DNA from: Xestospongia muta
Taxonomy: Eukaryota; Porifera; Demospongiae; Haplosclerida; Petrosiidae
Direction: 5' to 3'
Assembly (NCBI GenBank): GCA_963693285.1
Contig: OY848930.1
Span: 5,022,001 to 5,086,000 of the forward strand
DNA length: 64,000 nt
Under the pieces are notes generated by a model that had not been told where the DNA came from, did no database searches, and worked only from the letters and a program-made list of their open reading frames with translations. Positions within the stretch are counted from its first letter, which is position 1. Each line of letters begins with the position of its first letter. The position numbers were made by a program, and so were the translations under genes. Shown here in pieces: positions 1 through 12,304 of the stretch.

Positions 1-213
1 CAATGTGAGTTGACTGTTGGGGATAATATTAGTATAATATTAGAAAACGAATAGATAGAGCATTGATGGTTATTGGTAGAAACTCTACAGAAATGAAAAG
101 GGCTTTTAAATGTTCAATTAAATTTACAATGGATTATCTCTCTCAAATTTATACTTTCCAGCAGACATTATTTGGTATGGAGGTTCCACTTTATTAAATA
201 ATTTGTTTTACAG

Positions 214-399
214 AGCACACACATTGCTTATTATCTTATATATCCTCTTCCTTTTCATTGTAGTTATTGTACTATCAAGAAACATAAAAAGTTAAGAAAT
301 GATAGAGCATCTGATGACAACTATCAGTTACCACAAGAAATAGATAACATTCAGTTATTGAGTTATCGTAAATTTCACAATTTATTTAATGATGATTAA
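214..399 (+). CDS. Terminal exon fragment of an unknown gene (partial)
   Basis: A good acceptor (pyrimidine-rich stretch ending in CAG at 211-213) opens an exon at the left edge of the window. Two readings compete. One frame encodes a hydrophobic stretch (about 17 residues) followed by SRNIKS and a stop at 293-295, which would be the membrane anchor of a type I protein. The other runs through YCTIKKHKK and ends in FHNLFNDD with a stop at 397-399; it could also start at a second acceptor (TGTAG at 259-263). I cannot choose without the upstream exons, which lie outside the window. The stretch 1-213 shows a possible donor (GTGAGT near 5) but no further exon I can support. Confidence 0.35.
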   Translation, partial: STHIAYYLIYPLPFHCSYCTIKKHKKLRNDRASDDNYQLPQEIDNIQLLSYRKFHNLFNDD

Positions 400-515
400 A
401 AAGAATTATACTAAATAAAGATGACATTTTAACAATTATTATAATATTTATGACAAATTATTTATAACTGATTTCTGTTAGCAAAAAATAAAAAAATAAT
501 GCTAATGAAATATTA

Positions 516-2760
516 TTAGTTAAATTCAGCTGCATATAACTCTATTCTAGCATGAAAAGGTCGTACATTACAGCCATGTCTACTAGTTATACCATCTTCA
601 GTCATTTTCTTATCTTTCCATTTCTGTTTGCAGCAATGAAGAGTACCTACATCAATAGGATGAGCTTCTGTGCTCATAATATAACCACTCCTGCCTACGT
701 TACAACCATCACGTAGGAGTCTTTGGTTATATAACAAGTGTTGTCCTCCATGGAGTAATAAAAAGTCAGTCATGTTAAGAGGAGAAGAAGGATTGCGAGA
801 GAGAAAATTGTCTGAGTCGAATAGGAGATAGAGATATTTGAGTGTCTCAGCTAGGAAGTAAGATTCCATACGGTCTGCCAAAGTGTGGTCGAGAGAATTC
901 TTTACCTAAGGAACAGTTAATTCATTATATTTTATAGTTGTCACTGACTGTAGCAAATCCACATTCAACTCGAGCAATTTTATTGATCCCTTCCAGCATG
1001 CTTCGTCCTACTTCAATAAATATTGGATTACCAGTTGCTTGATACAAATACCAAACTGACTCAGCAAGCTCTAAAGAATTGATATATATCTAATGTCATT
1101 CATGTATCTAACTCTCTACACATGTGTCTCTTCATTAATCTATCCATTCATACCTGGTCTTAAATGATAGGCTTCATAACCAGGTCGAGGGGTTCCATCC
1201 ATTATATTTAAAATCTCAGGCAAACTACCCAGAGATTTCCAGATCATGAAATGATTCAAATTTACTTTTTTAGCTCTCTGTAACTCGCCAACTAAAGACT
1301 AAATAAAAGAGCATTTAACTTTAAAAATCTAATAATAATTCCCTTTGTATAATATAACACTTACTAGTAGACCAGGCCAATAGGCATCCAGAGCTTCAAA
1401 AAAGGGGAAAGTTACTTTTCCAGTATCCTTGTTTACCCAAAGGTACCAGCCATTCTGTTCAGTGTGAACAATAATGGCAGATAATAATTCTGTTGGTTCA
1501 AAAGTCGTTATAACAAGTATATATGTGTAACTCACCTTGGAACATGTCCAGGAGTTTACCATGCCCTAATAAGACTCCACCCTTCACTAGATACTCTAAA
1601 TACGAGTCTACATAGTTCCCGACACTAAAGTCAAAAGCAGTCCATTTACCAGATATGACATTTATATGATTTCCAGGCTAAAGATGAATGAAAAGTAACA
1701 GACCACTTCTTTTTAATAATTTACCAAACGTATTAAAGATCTTCTATTCCAAATACCTCGAATAGCTTTCAATGCAGTCTCTTCAAAAATGGGATCACCT
1801 ATGAATGTATATATAGCAACAGTTTCTATTAATGACATGGACACTTTAAAAACAGTTCACCATAATGCTAATGCCAAAGATTATGATTTTATCTATCTTA
1901 ATAGAACATAGTACATTGCTAGAATGCTGTGTATAATTGTGAACCTGTCCTACTCTTTATAATCAATACATAAATAGAATTTTTAAACTCTAACCCGTTA
2001 ATCTAGAGAGGGTTCCAAATTCAACAATAAATGATGAACAACACGCAGTACAAGTTACTGGAGTCTCCGTTGTAGGAACACCATAGCGTAAATTAATAGT
2101 ACCAAAGGGTAATCCAGTGGGTGTGGCAAAGGCAGGAAGAAGACGTCGAGCTAATGATTCTGCCATGTTTAAAAGTGGTCCTTCACAAGGCCATCCTGGG
2201 GCCAGGGGTATTTGTCCGAGAGGAGATAATAAATGAGCTGATAATAGACCTCCTACAACTTATATAAAGGGGGACTTTATATAATGCCCCTATTAATTAA
2301 GTAAATATACCTACCTCTAATATTTGCTTCAAAAACAGACGTATTTACATTAATATTGAATGACGGTTTTGAGATCACAAGATGATAAGCACGTTGAAAT
2401 TCTGATACATTACCCATTACTAATAAAGTGTCTAACGCATCAATTAATGACAGAGAAAAACTAAAAATATTAACTAAATTAATGGGGGTGGTTCCCTCTG
2501 CTTACCTCCCCCATGTGTCCTTGCCACTGCATGTTAATGGTTGCAGCTCATCCAATGGGTATGCATAACGTATGTAACTGTCGTAAGCATGTTGGAACAT
2601 CTCTTTTACTTGTTCTCTTTATAATGGATGGTCACATGATTACCACGTGATGTAAAACTCACTTGCTTTTTTCTAACAGGTCTTTATCCACTCCATATCC
2701 TTCTAATTGAAAGACTTGCAAACAAAGAAAGAGAAGAACCACGTGTATCCACGACACCAT
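516..2760 (-). CDS. EDEM2: ER degradation-enhancing alpha-mannosidase-like protein (EDEM2-like, GH47)
   Basis: Glycoside hydrolase family 47 protein of the endoplasmic reticulum that helps trim mannose from misfolded glycoproteins and route them to ER-associated degradation. Ten exons splice into an intact 536-residue frame: 2760-2663, 2616-2506, 2460-2315, 2252-1995, 1798-1725, 1677-1536, 1489-1365, 1298-1154, 1070-949, 905-516. Exon 1 encodes a clear signal peptide ([17 protein letters not shown]). Family blocks seen: [74 protein letters not shown] and STEAHPID near the C-terminus. Introns are mostly tiny (43-46 nt). The start lies 58 bp from the start of the opposite-strand gene, so a shared promoter is likely. 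EDEM2 is preferred over EDEM1/3 because of the TEAHPID..LHCC tail and the length. Confidence 0.93.
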
Positions 2761-2818
2761 TTTATGATGCAGCCCCACCTTCTAATTTATTTATTAGTAG
2801 GTGGAGTAATTATTATTT
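2761..2818. promoter_or_regulatory. 58-bp bidirectional promoter interval
   Basis: Only 58 bp separate the EDEM2 start codon (minus strand, 2760) from the ATG at 2819 on the plus strand. The interval is AT-rich with no obvious TATA box. Any 5' UTRs must be very short or overlap. Inference from gene spacing, not from transcript data. Confidence 0.5.
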
Positions 2819-5300
2819 ATGAAAGTTTTAATGGATCTCTACCCTGTCAAGGAATTGCAAGAATTGCAAGCATTAAAAGAGTCTGTATCACGTGAGAAGA
2901 AAGAAATAAATCTAAAAGATTATTCTTCAATTTTACAAGAATCATTGGACACTGTTCGATATGTAAAATTTCCAAAAGCTGAGCCGCCACAACTGAGACT
3001 CCACCCTCTGGAGCCAATATCAGCTGTTTCTCAACACACATGGTTTGTTATATCACTGCACAAAGAGATATTGTTGACGTCATTACAGCTTCTTTGTCAG
3101 TGTGTGGAAATAGAGAATGATGAAGAATGGTGCATATCAAAGTTGAAAAGTGTCCTTTGTATCATTCAAATATATAACAATCAGGTTGCCATGGCAACAA
3201 AGGGTGTGGCCACACATAAACTATGTTGTTCATTTACTGATATATGTGATGTGGTGGTTCAAACACGTGGGTGTGTCCTCTGTAATAAGATTATGGATAC
3301 GAGACCCCTCCTATCTCATTTAATTGATGAGTGGGCAGAGTCACATATAAATTTTATAAAAACAATTATAGCACTAATATTAGGGGCTACAACTTTGTTA
3401 GAAAACTGTCCACATAATAAAAAGTATATTTGCATCAAAACTTGGCAGGAATGTAGCCGATTAATTAATGGTGAATGGAATGAGTTGGCAATGCATTTGG
3501 ATGGGAGGGTGTGGCAAGAAGTGTGTCGACGGGTTGTCCCTCAATTACGTGTGTTAATTGATACTGAGAAAAAGAGGGAAATACTTTATGAAGCAATGAA
3601 AGGTATGTCCATTGTATGACAGTTCATCGATCCATTTAGCACCCTATTAATTATCCATTGATCCATTTATTATTGATGGATTCATTTATCCATTGATCTA
3701 TTTTACTTCCTATTCATCCATTTCTATACCCATATATCCATCAACTGTACTCCTATTTCTACAGATCTTGATAAGAACTATACTACTGTCCATAAATGTT
3801 TACAATATATACTTAATGTATTAGAAATGGACAACACGATCCATAAAGTATTCACAGGTATTTTTAACCCTTTAATGATCTACTTTATAATATACACGAC
3901 ATACATAATTGAGTCCATTTTATTATTTAGGTATATCATGTCAACTTCCATTATTGGCAGCTCCAACTAGAAGACCATCTTCCTCGACAACGTCTACAGT
4001 TTTAGATTCCATTTTTCCTCATGTTAAAACTGGAATATTTTTACTACATAACCAGAAATCATCAATAAAAAACAAAGATACAACATTTAAAACTGTTGCT
4101 GATGAAACTGACACACTCAAACTTTCTTATCCATTACTTGATCTTGTTCATTCATCTCTGTGGTCAGTGAGCCACTGGTTGACACAATCTCTGCAAGAGA
4201 ATATTGCTGCTGGTAAACTGGTCACTGTTGTCTCTCTGTTATTGATAGAAGCTCCTTTGTTGATGGAGAAAGGACAAGATATAGTTAGGGAGTGTGGTAT
4301 AATTGGTGTATCTCATTTGTGTGCTTCATCGTATAGTTCACAGTACTGGGTGACTCTATGGAGTAAAATTAAATATAGCAACTTATATCAGTGCTCTAAA
4401 TGGACTGATGTAGGTAGATGGATGAATGGATGGATAGATAAAGAATGGACAGATGAATGGATAGATGGATGATTGAATGGATGAATGAAGTGGATCGATG
4501 GATCAATATTTTTTATTTGTTAATTTCCACTAGAACCAGTTGCGTCATTTATGTCAACTTTTCTTCAACCAATGGAGAGAAAGATGTCGTGAGCTTTTAT
4601 ACAGTGTTTTCCCATCATCTTCTAATTGGAAAAAACAAAGAGGTAACCCCTGTCATTAAGATTTATTACTTCTAACATCCTACCAGTCTCTGCTGACATC
4701 AAGCCCAGCAACTATGTCACTATATTACAACAACAAATTGTAGATCCTTTATTAGAAGCCTGTCGTACTCTTCAATCTCCACAACTACAACAATGTCTAA
4801 TTCATTTATGTCTGTCCAGTTTCTTATATGAGTGGAGATCACTTCTCATCGGAGGACAATATAAAATGAAGTAAGAGAAACAATTATTCGACTTTTAATT
4901 CTATACGCAAAGTCCTGATTTCTGAACTCAATATCTTAGTTCCTAAGTCTGAGTTTGAGACTTTATATTAATATAATGAATAGGGCTCTCCTCCATTGTA
5001 TATTGTGTCTCCTTTAGTCTACAGATAGCTAAACAGTTAAGACTGGACTATAATCATTTGATATCTCACTTCACAAATGATTCCAGTGGTCTTCATCCGT
5101 CCACACAAACAATGGTCACCTCCTTTGGTGCTTGTCGTGATATGACAGCTGGTCTAAATCTGTTATGTGGAGAGGGAGAGGGTGAGATTAGTGAAGATAA
5201 GAGCTATTTTGATGAGATTTTGTTGAAGTTGATTGGACAAATTGAGATAATGACGGAAGTAGCGTGGTTGGATAACAATGAATGGAAAAAATGTTTGTGA
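2819..5300 (+). CDS. Uncharacterised helical protein, possibly CCDC142-like
   Basis: Six exons (2819-3602, 3765-3857, 3931-4409, 4534-4642, 4687-4870, 5018-5300) join in frame into 643 residues. The protein is leucine-rich and mostly helical, with several tryptophan-containing amphipathic stretches (SLWSVSHWLTQSL, FFNQWRERCRELL, FLYEWRSLL). No signal peptide or membrane segment. Length and the C-terminal pattern (a helix ending in LRLDYNHL, then a short domain) recall metazoan CCDC142, but the match is from memory and weak. Start chosen at 2819 because upstream sequence in frame is antisense to EDEM2 exon 1; 2831 (MDLYPV) is an alternative. The third intron carries a GGAT/GAAT simple repeat right after its donor. 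Function unknown. Confidence 0.7.
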
Positions 5301-5527
5301 GTTTAATGTATCCTCGTTCCGATGTTTGTGGTTTCAGTATGAGTCTGTATTAATTAACAGGTTCAACAAGAAATATTTAATAAAATCATTAAACAAAAAC
5401 AAATTAGAATGAACTTAGAACGAAAATGCATCACACATACACGCAAATATTTAAGCAAATTGTCTTTTAAGACCCTATGTACAAAACAATTCAGACCCTT
5501 TATATAACATGAATGTTTGTGATGTTC

Positions 5528-5694
5528 TCAGAATATAGGAATGTAATTGTCAATTTTGGAACGCTGTCTTTGAGCAATGCACTCAGCAATCCAGACAACA
5601 TTACGAGATTCTTGTTCCTTCAATCTCATATATGAATAGAATACACCAAAATGGAATTGATACATAAAAGATTGAACATTGTGGAAAACCTGTA

Positions 5695-5732
<38 letters not shown>

Positions 5733-7317
5733 GCCATGAACATGACTACAAAATATTATGCTTAAGCATACTTCTCTCTCAAAGAATTTATCTTCAAGTG
5801 ACTTTTCCCCAGGATTAGTACCAGCTCCAGAGAATATATTAGCGTATTCCTAAAACACAAAGAAATAAAGTACAAAAGTGTCATCTTTACTTACTGGATA
5901 AACCTCAGCCACGCCCTTTACTTGTTCGTAGTCCTCACAACGAGCTAACCTGGTCAACCCATCTGGATACAGCTTGCCACAAGTAGGGTAAAGTTTCTCA
6001 CGATCATCTTGAGTGAGTTCAGTTCCAAATGAATTGATAGTGATAATGAAGGCTCTACGATCTGCCTCAAACTGGAAAAGCAAACCAGTTAAACAAGTTT
6101 ATTATTCTTAACATACAGCTAATAGTCTTCCCATAACTTCGGCAGTGTCTCCGCCCATTGACTGACAGAACCTGTAAAAGTCCTCCAAATATGCCTATAT
6201 AGAGAGGTCAGTAATGTTAATATATTTTAATATAACTAGTATCATTATCTCAGGATACTTCAGTATATTGTTGTATACTTACTTTATAAAGAGCGTTCCT
6301 GATAATTTCAATATTCAACTCATCTAAATCTGTCTCGGTAATACAATTTTTGAAATAGGGTCCTAGAAAGGGTGAGATTTATTAATATTCTTTAATTAAC
6401 TACTTACCAAGAGGTGTGTCTACTAAGACAGCAGAATATAGTTCAGCTGGAGTGCTAGCAATATTGATAGACTCCATTTCTTCAAATGAACCAAGTGGGT
6501 GACATTTTGAACGTAATTCAGAAATTTGTCTTTGATGCAATGTCCCAGTAATTAGTAAGATAATATTGTCTATCATATAACTATATCTGTGTGTGTGTGT
6601 GTGCGTGTGTGTGTGTGTGCGTGTGTGTGTGTATGTATGTATGTGTGCGTGTGTGTGTGTGAGAAAGGGAGGGAGGGAGGGAGAGTGTGTTTATAAAAAG
6701 CATTTTATTCTAACATTACATATCCTATTGTTAACACTTCAGTTAGTACAATGACTAACTATTACTAGTTCATTGAGAGATACAAACTGTCAAAATGAGA
6801 CATATTTGTTTGTACATTAGTAGCTACAAAATCTGTTCAGTGATATCCACATTATAACAATATGAACACTTTTGTTTGATTGTAATATTTTATTTGCTGG
6901 AGTACTTTTAATTGTGGGTGTGGCTAGTAGTCCTGCTCATATTTTAAAGCACAATAGTGTAAGCTTACGTTATATAATCCAGAAAGGTGGAGAGAGGTTC
7001 CACAGCATGAGCCCGTAAATAGCGGAACTGAACAACCAAATGATTCTTAAGTTTTTCATCAATGACTGTTACTGGTATTGGTGAGGGCTCATTTTGTAGG
7101 AAATTACCATAATCAGTAGCAGCTAATTGTAGCTTTAGATCTAGGGAGAGTAAGTAGGTGGGCGTGTCAGTAGGGCAGTCCTCAAGTTCTTACCTTCAAT
7201 TGTTTCACACTGAACCAAATTGAGGTAATCTGTACGATCTAGGATACCAGATCGAAATCCACGTACGAGTCCTTCCAGGTAGCCATGATCTACGTTAAAA
7301 GTGTACTCCTGAAGCAT
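5528..7317 (-). CDS. ATP6V0D1: V-type proton ATPase V0 sector subunit d
   Basis: Peripheral subunit of the membrane V0 sector of the vacuolar proton pump, linking the central stalk to the proteolipid ring. Eight exons: 7317-7194, 7140-6969, 6586-6408, 6362-6283, 6194-6117, 6071-5895, 5849-5772, 5689-5528, giving 349 residues, essentially the family length. Very conserved blocks are visible: [64 protein letters not shown], and the C-terminal [11 protein letters not shown]. Two introns (ending at 6587 and 5690) have an acceptor preceded by a CA repeat, the GT tracts at about 6590-6660 and 5692-5718 on the plus strand. Whether it is orthologous to vertebrate D1 or D2 cannot be told; the animal ancestor had one gene. 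Confidence 0.96.
6588..6676. repeat. GT/CA microsatellite inside an intron of the V0 d gene
   Basis: Interrupted GT repeat followed by a GGGA tract. Read on the coding (minus) strand it is a CA repeat lying directly against the AG acceptor of the exon that starts at 6586. Confidence 0.9.
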
Positions 7318-7451
7318 ACTTGAGCCTTTTAGAGAAATTCTGCAAGTTATGACTGTTGTAATAGGTCATATGATTGTTGACCACGCCTACCTTATGTTTA
7401 TTCATAATTAATTCGCAAATACCGCAATCTTTTGATGTTATAGAATCTGAA

Positions 7452-8744
7452 ATGGCTACTCTTGAGAGCACTGCTGCGAAGACAGATCCTAGTGATGTTA
7501 CTGAAATAATTACTGAGGGTGATAAGTTATATGATGCTGCTAAAATGCAAGAAGCGTACGATTTCTTGCTAAGTAAAGCTGATATTCAACACAGTGAAGT
7601 ACAATGGCGTATAGCTCGAGTCTGTCACGATATGGCAAAGTTTTATACCAATGGAGATAAAACTCGTTCTAAAGAGCTGGCACAGCTGGGATTAACTCAT
7701 GCTAATAAATCTGTTGCATTAGATGACAAGAACTACTTAGCCTATGAGGTATGTGAAATTGTAACATCAATAATAATTGTATAATTATATTATAGTAAAC
7801 AGAGATTACATTGTATACATACTGGTATTTATTTTCTTCCCTTATATTTCTTCTGACTTTGTTTATTTTTATGTGTTGTTTATTTGTTTAACTATTTATT
7901 GAACATATCCATTCAGTGGAAAGGAATAGCTGCCAGTTGTTATGCAGAATTTGAAGGATATAAAGTCAAAATTGAGAAATCGTATGAAATAAGAGATGAC
8001 TTTTTAGTAAGTCATAAATATAGTTGTATTACTGCACTAACCCAATGTTACTAAATACACTATTCTGTTGCTAATAACATTAGTTTTTATTTCCATATCT
8101 TCTTATCAATAGAAAGCTTGTGAACTTAATCCCACAGTAGCATCATCTAAACATTGTCTTGGTCAATGGTGTTACGAAGTGGCTGATGTGCCTTGGTATA
8201 TGAGAAAAGCAGCTGAGTATATCTTTGCTACACCTCCTACTTCAACATATGAAGAAGTGTGCATTATTTTAACATTAGATGAAGTAAATGTTGTCACTTT
8301 TCCTTTAAAATAGGCATTGAAACATTTTGAAGAAGCTGAGAAGCGTAAGTTGTTGTTATGGAGTAATATAGTTTGTGACACTAACGTTTTTTAGCTATGT
8401 ATCCATTTGTCAATAATATTCATTTGTTTTATTGTCTATAGTTGATCCTGGTTTTTATTGTTGTAACTGGTTATTTATTGGTAAGTGTTATATAAAGTTG
8501 GGAAAGAAGAATGAAGCTAGACCTTGGTTAGAGAAGACTGTAGAATTTAATGCTGTTCATTTTGATGAAAAAGAGGTATGGATGAATGGATGGGTGGATG
8601 GATGAATGGAGTAATGAATGGATACATGGCTGAGTGCATGGATAGATAAATAGCAATGTCAATAGACGAATGAATATTAAGATTTGAATACATTTTATTT
8701 TCTAGGCAGTCACTGAAGCTACTCAGCTGTTAAAAAAATTATAA
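7452..8744 (+). CDS. RMDN1: Regulator of microtubule dynamics-like protein, copy A
   Basis: TPR-like all-helical protein of the RMDN (FAM82) family, associated in vertebrates with microtubules and mitochondria. Six exons: 7452-7748, 7917-8006, 8113-8256, 8314-8344, 8442-8575, 8706-8744; 244 residues. Family landmarks: WRIARVCHDMAKF, the WCYEVADVPWYMRKAAEYIF block, ATPPTSTYEEAL, and DPGFYCCNWLFIGKCYIKLG. The start at 7452 (MATLESTA) fits the paralogue; an upstream in-frame ATG exists at 7374. It lacks the long N-terminal leader of vertebrate RMDN1. It lies 135 bp from the V0 d start on the other strand. A 57-nt intron (8257-8313) interrupts the codons for EEAL, where copy B is uninterrupted. 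Confidence 0.88.
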
Positions 8745-9184
8745 TATTATTAGAAGAAATCTACTTGTTACAATATAAGTATTTATTGTTGTAAATTTTT
8801 ATGAGTTTTGCTGAATTAGTTAAAATGTGTTATTATGAAAAAATTATTCATTTGGCTTTTAGCCAATAATAACTTCTCCCACTCCATTGTTCTCTGACCA
8901 GTAACCACACCTTCCTCATTATTAACGATACAGTGCTAAATCCTGAATGTCTGTAGTCACTGTTACTAGACTCAGACCAGTTCTACTTACTATTGTTTTC
9001 CTTAAAAGAAGAATAATCTCAAGTGTCAGACCAGTGTTTTGGAATAGGTTTCAGACTCTACTTCTACAATTCAAACCTCAAGAATCTAACAAACCATTTC
9101 TAAAGGTACTTTATCGAAAATGTAGTTCTTTTTATTATAATAATTGTATAGACTATCCTGTTTGGTATAGCACCTGCTATAGTA
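8745..9184. other. Spacer between RMDN-like paralogues
   Basis: About 440 bp, AT-rich. An open frame at 8947-9219 encodes an arginine- and serine-rich leader (start MSVVTVTRLRP) that could be an upstream exon (donor near 9105, acceptor TATAG at 9177-9181) adding a mitochondrial-type N-terminus to copy B, but I see no conservation to support it. Otherwise probable 3' UTR of copy A and promoter of copy B. Confidence 0.4.
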
Positions 9185-10337
9185 ATGACGGAGACTCCAG
9201 CAAAGACCACACCCACTGATGTTGCAGATGTTATCAGGCAAGCAGATATGTTTTTGGAAGAGAACAAAATTCGTGAAGCGTTTGATCTTCTCCAGACAAA
9301 GAAAGACGTTGAACATGTTGGTATACAATGGCGTTTAGCTAGGATATGTTATCGACTAGGAAAGTATCATACTTCAGACAAAGCTCATTCCAAGGAGCTG
9401 GCAGATATAGGACTTGCTCATGCTGATAGAGCTATTGCATTGGATGCTAACAATTTCCCGGCATATCGGGTAGGAAGAATAAAAAGAGTAGTTATAGAAA
9501 TTTATAATTCCAAATAATTACTTGTATATTGTCAATGGATACTTCTTGTATATTCTCAGTATACTTACAGTATATTTCAGTATATTATGGAAGAATTGTA
9601 CACAATACTTTTGTATATTTGTTTAGTGGAAAGGTGTGCTACTCAATTGGTCTATGGAATTTGAAGGTTATAAAAAACAAATTGAGAAATCTTTTGAAAT
9701 CAGAGAAAATTTTGCTGTAAGTTAATCTTACTACAAAATTTGTAATAGAACTTACCAAGCTCTATATATTACCAAGTCATTATAATCATTTACTTGTTAA
9801 ATATGTTCATAGAAAGCATGTGAACTAAATCCTAATGACGCTACTGCTAGACACCTCCTTGGTCGATGGTGTTATGAGGTCTCTGATGTACCATGGTACA
9901 TGAGAAAAGCTGCTCAGTACATTTTTGCCACACCCCCTAGCTCATCGTTTGAAGAAGCCTTACAAAATTTTGAAGAGGCTGAGAAACGTGAGTTAAACTT
10001 TGAGTTGTTTATCTGACCATTTACAAAATATTTGTCCATTTTTTATCTCTACATCAATTTATCCACACAACTGATCCACTGTCTAGTTAACCCTGGTTTC
10101 TATAGCAGTAATTGGTTGTATATCGGTAAATGTTATATTAAACTTGGCAAGAATGCAGAGGCTAAACCTTGGCTACAGAAGACTGTAGAATATAATGGAG
10201 TATTACTGGGCGATGATGAAGAGGTAGGTTACAATAGAGTACTTGATAATGCTACAGTATTCACACATTATATAAAAATTATTGGTATAATCTGATAGGC
10301 TATTGCTGAAGCTAAGCAGCTGTTGAAGAACTTATAA
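9185..10337 (+). CDS. RMDN1: Regulator of microtubule dynamics-like protein, copy B (tandem paralogue)
   Basis: Tandem duplicate of the preceding gene. Five exons: 9185-9469, 9627-9716, 9813-9987, 10087-10223, 10299-10337, giving 241 residues. It shares all exon boundaries with copy A except that A has one extra intron. Matching blocks: QWRLARICYRLGKYH, WCYEVSDVPWYMRKAAQYIF, ATPPSSSFEEALQNFEEAEK, NPGFYSSNWLYIGKCYIKLG. The second exon has diverged most (VLLNWSM against IAASCYA). Both copies look intact, so both are probably expressed. Same caveats on function as copy A. Confidence 0.88.
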
Positions 10338-10485
10338 ATGTATTATTTTGTTAATAGATAAGGTATTTGTTACATGAATACTAGGATCAGTTTGGAATTA
10401 GAGTAATTTATCTTATTCAGTCATATCATAAACACAGAAATTATCATCTATTAAATTAGAATTTTGTCTTGTTAAAAGGGGTGTG

Positions 10486-11474
10486 TCAGAAGGTGGAGTC
10501 ATTAGGAGTAGGTTCTGCATATTGGTCAGCATGGTTACGTAATATATGCAATTGATCTAGGGCTTGAGTTAAAAATGATCTCACTGAATTAATCTCCATT
10601 GAAGTCAGGTTATCAACCTATAGTCACATGATAGTCACATGACATGTTAGATTACGTATTACCTTGCCATAGGTAGCCTGTTGAGCTACCATCTGATCAA
10701 TACTTCGACGTAATTTTGCTGTTCTAAGATCCCAAATATCTTTAATTAATGCTCTAATTTCGTCTGCTTGTGGTACATCATCAGCTGCACTAATGATAGG
10801 GATATACTCATTAATTCTTTCCTCCAAAAAGAACTTACTTATTTAATATAATTGATGATATTTCAAGATAATGTTCAGACGGCATTGCTACAAAGAGTTC
10901 AGAACTAGTTTCTAATTGTTTTTTCTCTGTAAGAACATCTGAACCAAAAAAATTGCTAAAATAATTATCAGCTAAGAGGCGGGGCTTGGCATCTTCCTCA
11001 TCTCATTTATATAGCATAGGTTATTGTTGTAATTATGATTTATAATTTAATCTATTACCATAGCGATTATCATGTACTTTTAATTCTATTAGTCTCACAT
11101 AACGACCTTTCTATAACTAAATTTTTATTATCGTAAGGGGATAAAATTAACCATAATTAAGTTATTTAATTGAACAAATTAATAGGACATACCCACTTTT
11201 AACCAATCTGGAGGTTGTATTCGACATCGATGTCTTTGTTTGAGGTTAATAGCTAACCATAGTGGTACTTGTACTGACATTGAAGGATTGAATGGACCAT
11301 ATTCAGACTATTAATGTAAAGATAAAGCACAGGAGAAGAGTAGAGAAACATGAGATGAGAATGGTTGCATATTAATAGACATACTGTTAAAAGACTGATC
11401 TTATTCTCCGAGAAGTTTGGTATTATGGTAACTAGTTCTTTCTCAGCTAAAAATTCCATTTCTGAAGGCTCCAT
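10486..11474 (-). CDS. GINS2: DNA replication complex GINS protein PSF2
   Basis: Subunit of the heterotetrameric GINS complex, which with CDC45 and MCM2-7 forms the replicative helicase. Five exons: 11474-11385, 11307-11193, 10938-10839, 10789-10663, 10617-10486; 187 residues against about 185 in vertebrates. Diagnostic start [17 protein letters not shown], then [37 protein letters not shown] and [17 protein letters not shown]. The exon at 10789 was placed so that the sequence reads [16 protein letters not shown]; the intron there is 49 nt. An in-frame upstream ATG at 11498 would add eight residues, but the start at 11474 matches the family. Convergent with RMDN copy B (148 bp between stops). 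Confidence 0.94.
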
Positions 11475-12112
11475 ATTGACAACACGTGGACACGACACCC
11501 CTCAAGGCGGGGAATTGAAACTATGAATATTATTGGCGGTGTTTTAACCACGCTGTGGAGACTGCCCTGGTAGACTTCATATTCTCCATTTTGTCACACT
11601 CTTTCCCTTCTGTTGTGTTGCATTATGTCCAAAGGTGAGTACGATAACGCCTCTTTTGTAACAATCATACAGTAGACCGGAATTTCCTCCAGTAAGAGTA
11701 TAAGTTAGTCTTGTTGATAGAATGAACCATTTAAATTATTAGACTTTCACTAAGTAGTTTAAAAATTCTATAGTACGCAGTGTTAGAGTCCTGTGGTAAT
11801 AAGTTGGTAGTTAGCTCGTGGGAGATCTAGAGAGAACTGTGAAAATACTATTTGTCACAAAGGTCCATGTAATGATATTCACATTCTTGGAATTTTTGCA
11901 CTTTACTCCCACCTGCTCTAGCTGCCATTTTGCGCCCCTGGACTTTAGTATTGAGTCTGTTTAGTCTGCTCTCACTTACTAAGTCTTCTTGAAGTGTCAG
12001 AAGTTGCTGTATTTTAAATAGCAGTTTTTTAGTAGACATTGTTTTGTTTACTTTGTTTTGTTGTGGTCTTGTTCTTGTTGGTTACTTTTACTATCCTATC
12101 TTTCCCACAATT
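11475..12112. other. Intergenic interval between GINS2 and the septin gene
   Basis: Divergent promoter space of about 640 bp. On the plus strand ATGTCCAAAG followed by GTGAGT near 11624-11640 looks like a short first exon, perhaps an alternative septin or unrelated 5' exon. On the minus strand the 63-codon frame 11848-12039 is listed separately. No other signal seen. Confidence 0.4.
11848..12039 (-). CDS. Possible small basic protein (63 residues), unrecognised
   Basis: Open frame starting MSTKKLLFKIQQLL and ending in HYMDLCDK. It starts 73 bp upstream of the septin ATG on the opposite strand, a spacing typical of real gene pairs in this window. N-terminal half is predicted helical and leucine-rich; the centre is basic (LNRLNTKVQGRKMAARAGG). 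No family recognised and no intron evident. It may be a genuine microprotein, the first exon of a longer gene, or a chance frame. Confidence 0.3.
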   Translation of the reverse strand: MSTKKLLFKIQQLLTLQEDLVSESRLNRLNTKVQGRKMAARAGGSKVQKFQECEYHYMDLCDK

Positions 12113-12265
12113 ATGTCACGCTATCTGGCAAAATGGACTGTTTCAGAAAAGGTAAGTTTAAACAATATACTAATAATGTGTGTTTGTGTTTGTGATACTT
12201 TTGAGTAATGAACAACAAATTAAGAGATAGAGTTTCAATTGTTGTCATTACTCTAACATTTGTTT

Positions 12266-12304
<39 letters not shown>

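Noticed and set aside
2664..2818. Plus-strand exon reading [16 protein letters not shown] upstream of the 2819 gene
   Set aside because: It is antisense to EDEM2 exon 1 with its signal peptide, and joining it to the next exon would need a 30-nt intron.
8947..9219. 90-codon frame before RMDN copy B as a separate gene
   Set aside because: No family, no conserved start, overlaps the probable promoter; at most a leader exon.
10800..10839. A 17-nt intron in GINS2 joining AAT AA to GAAAGAATTAATG
   Set aside because: Too short to splice; using the acceptor at 10790 gives a 49-nt intron and restores the conserved [14 protein letters not shown] segment.
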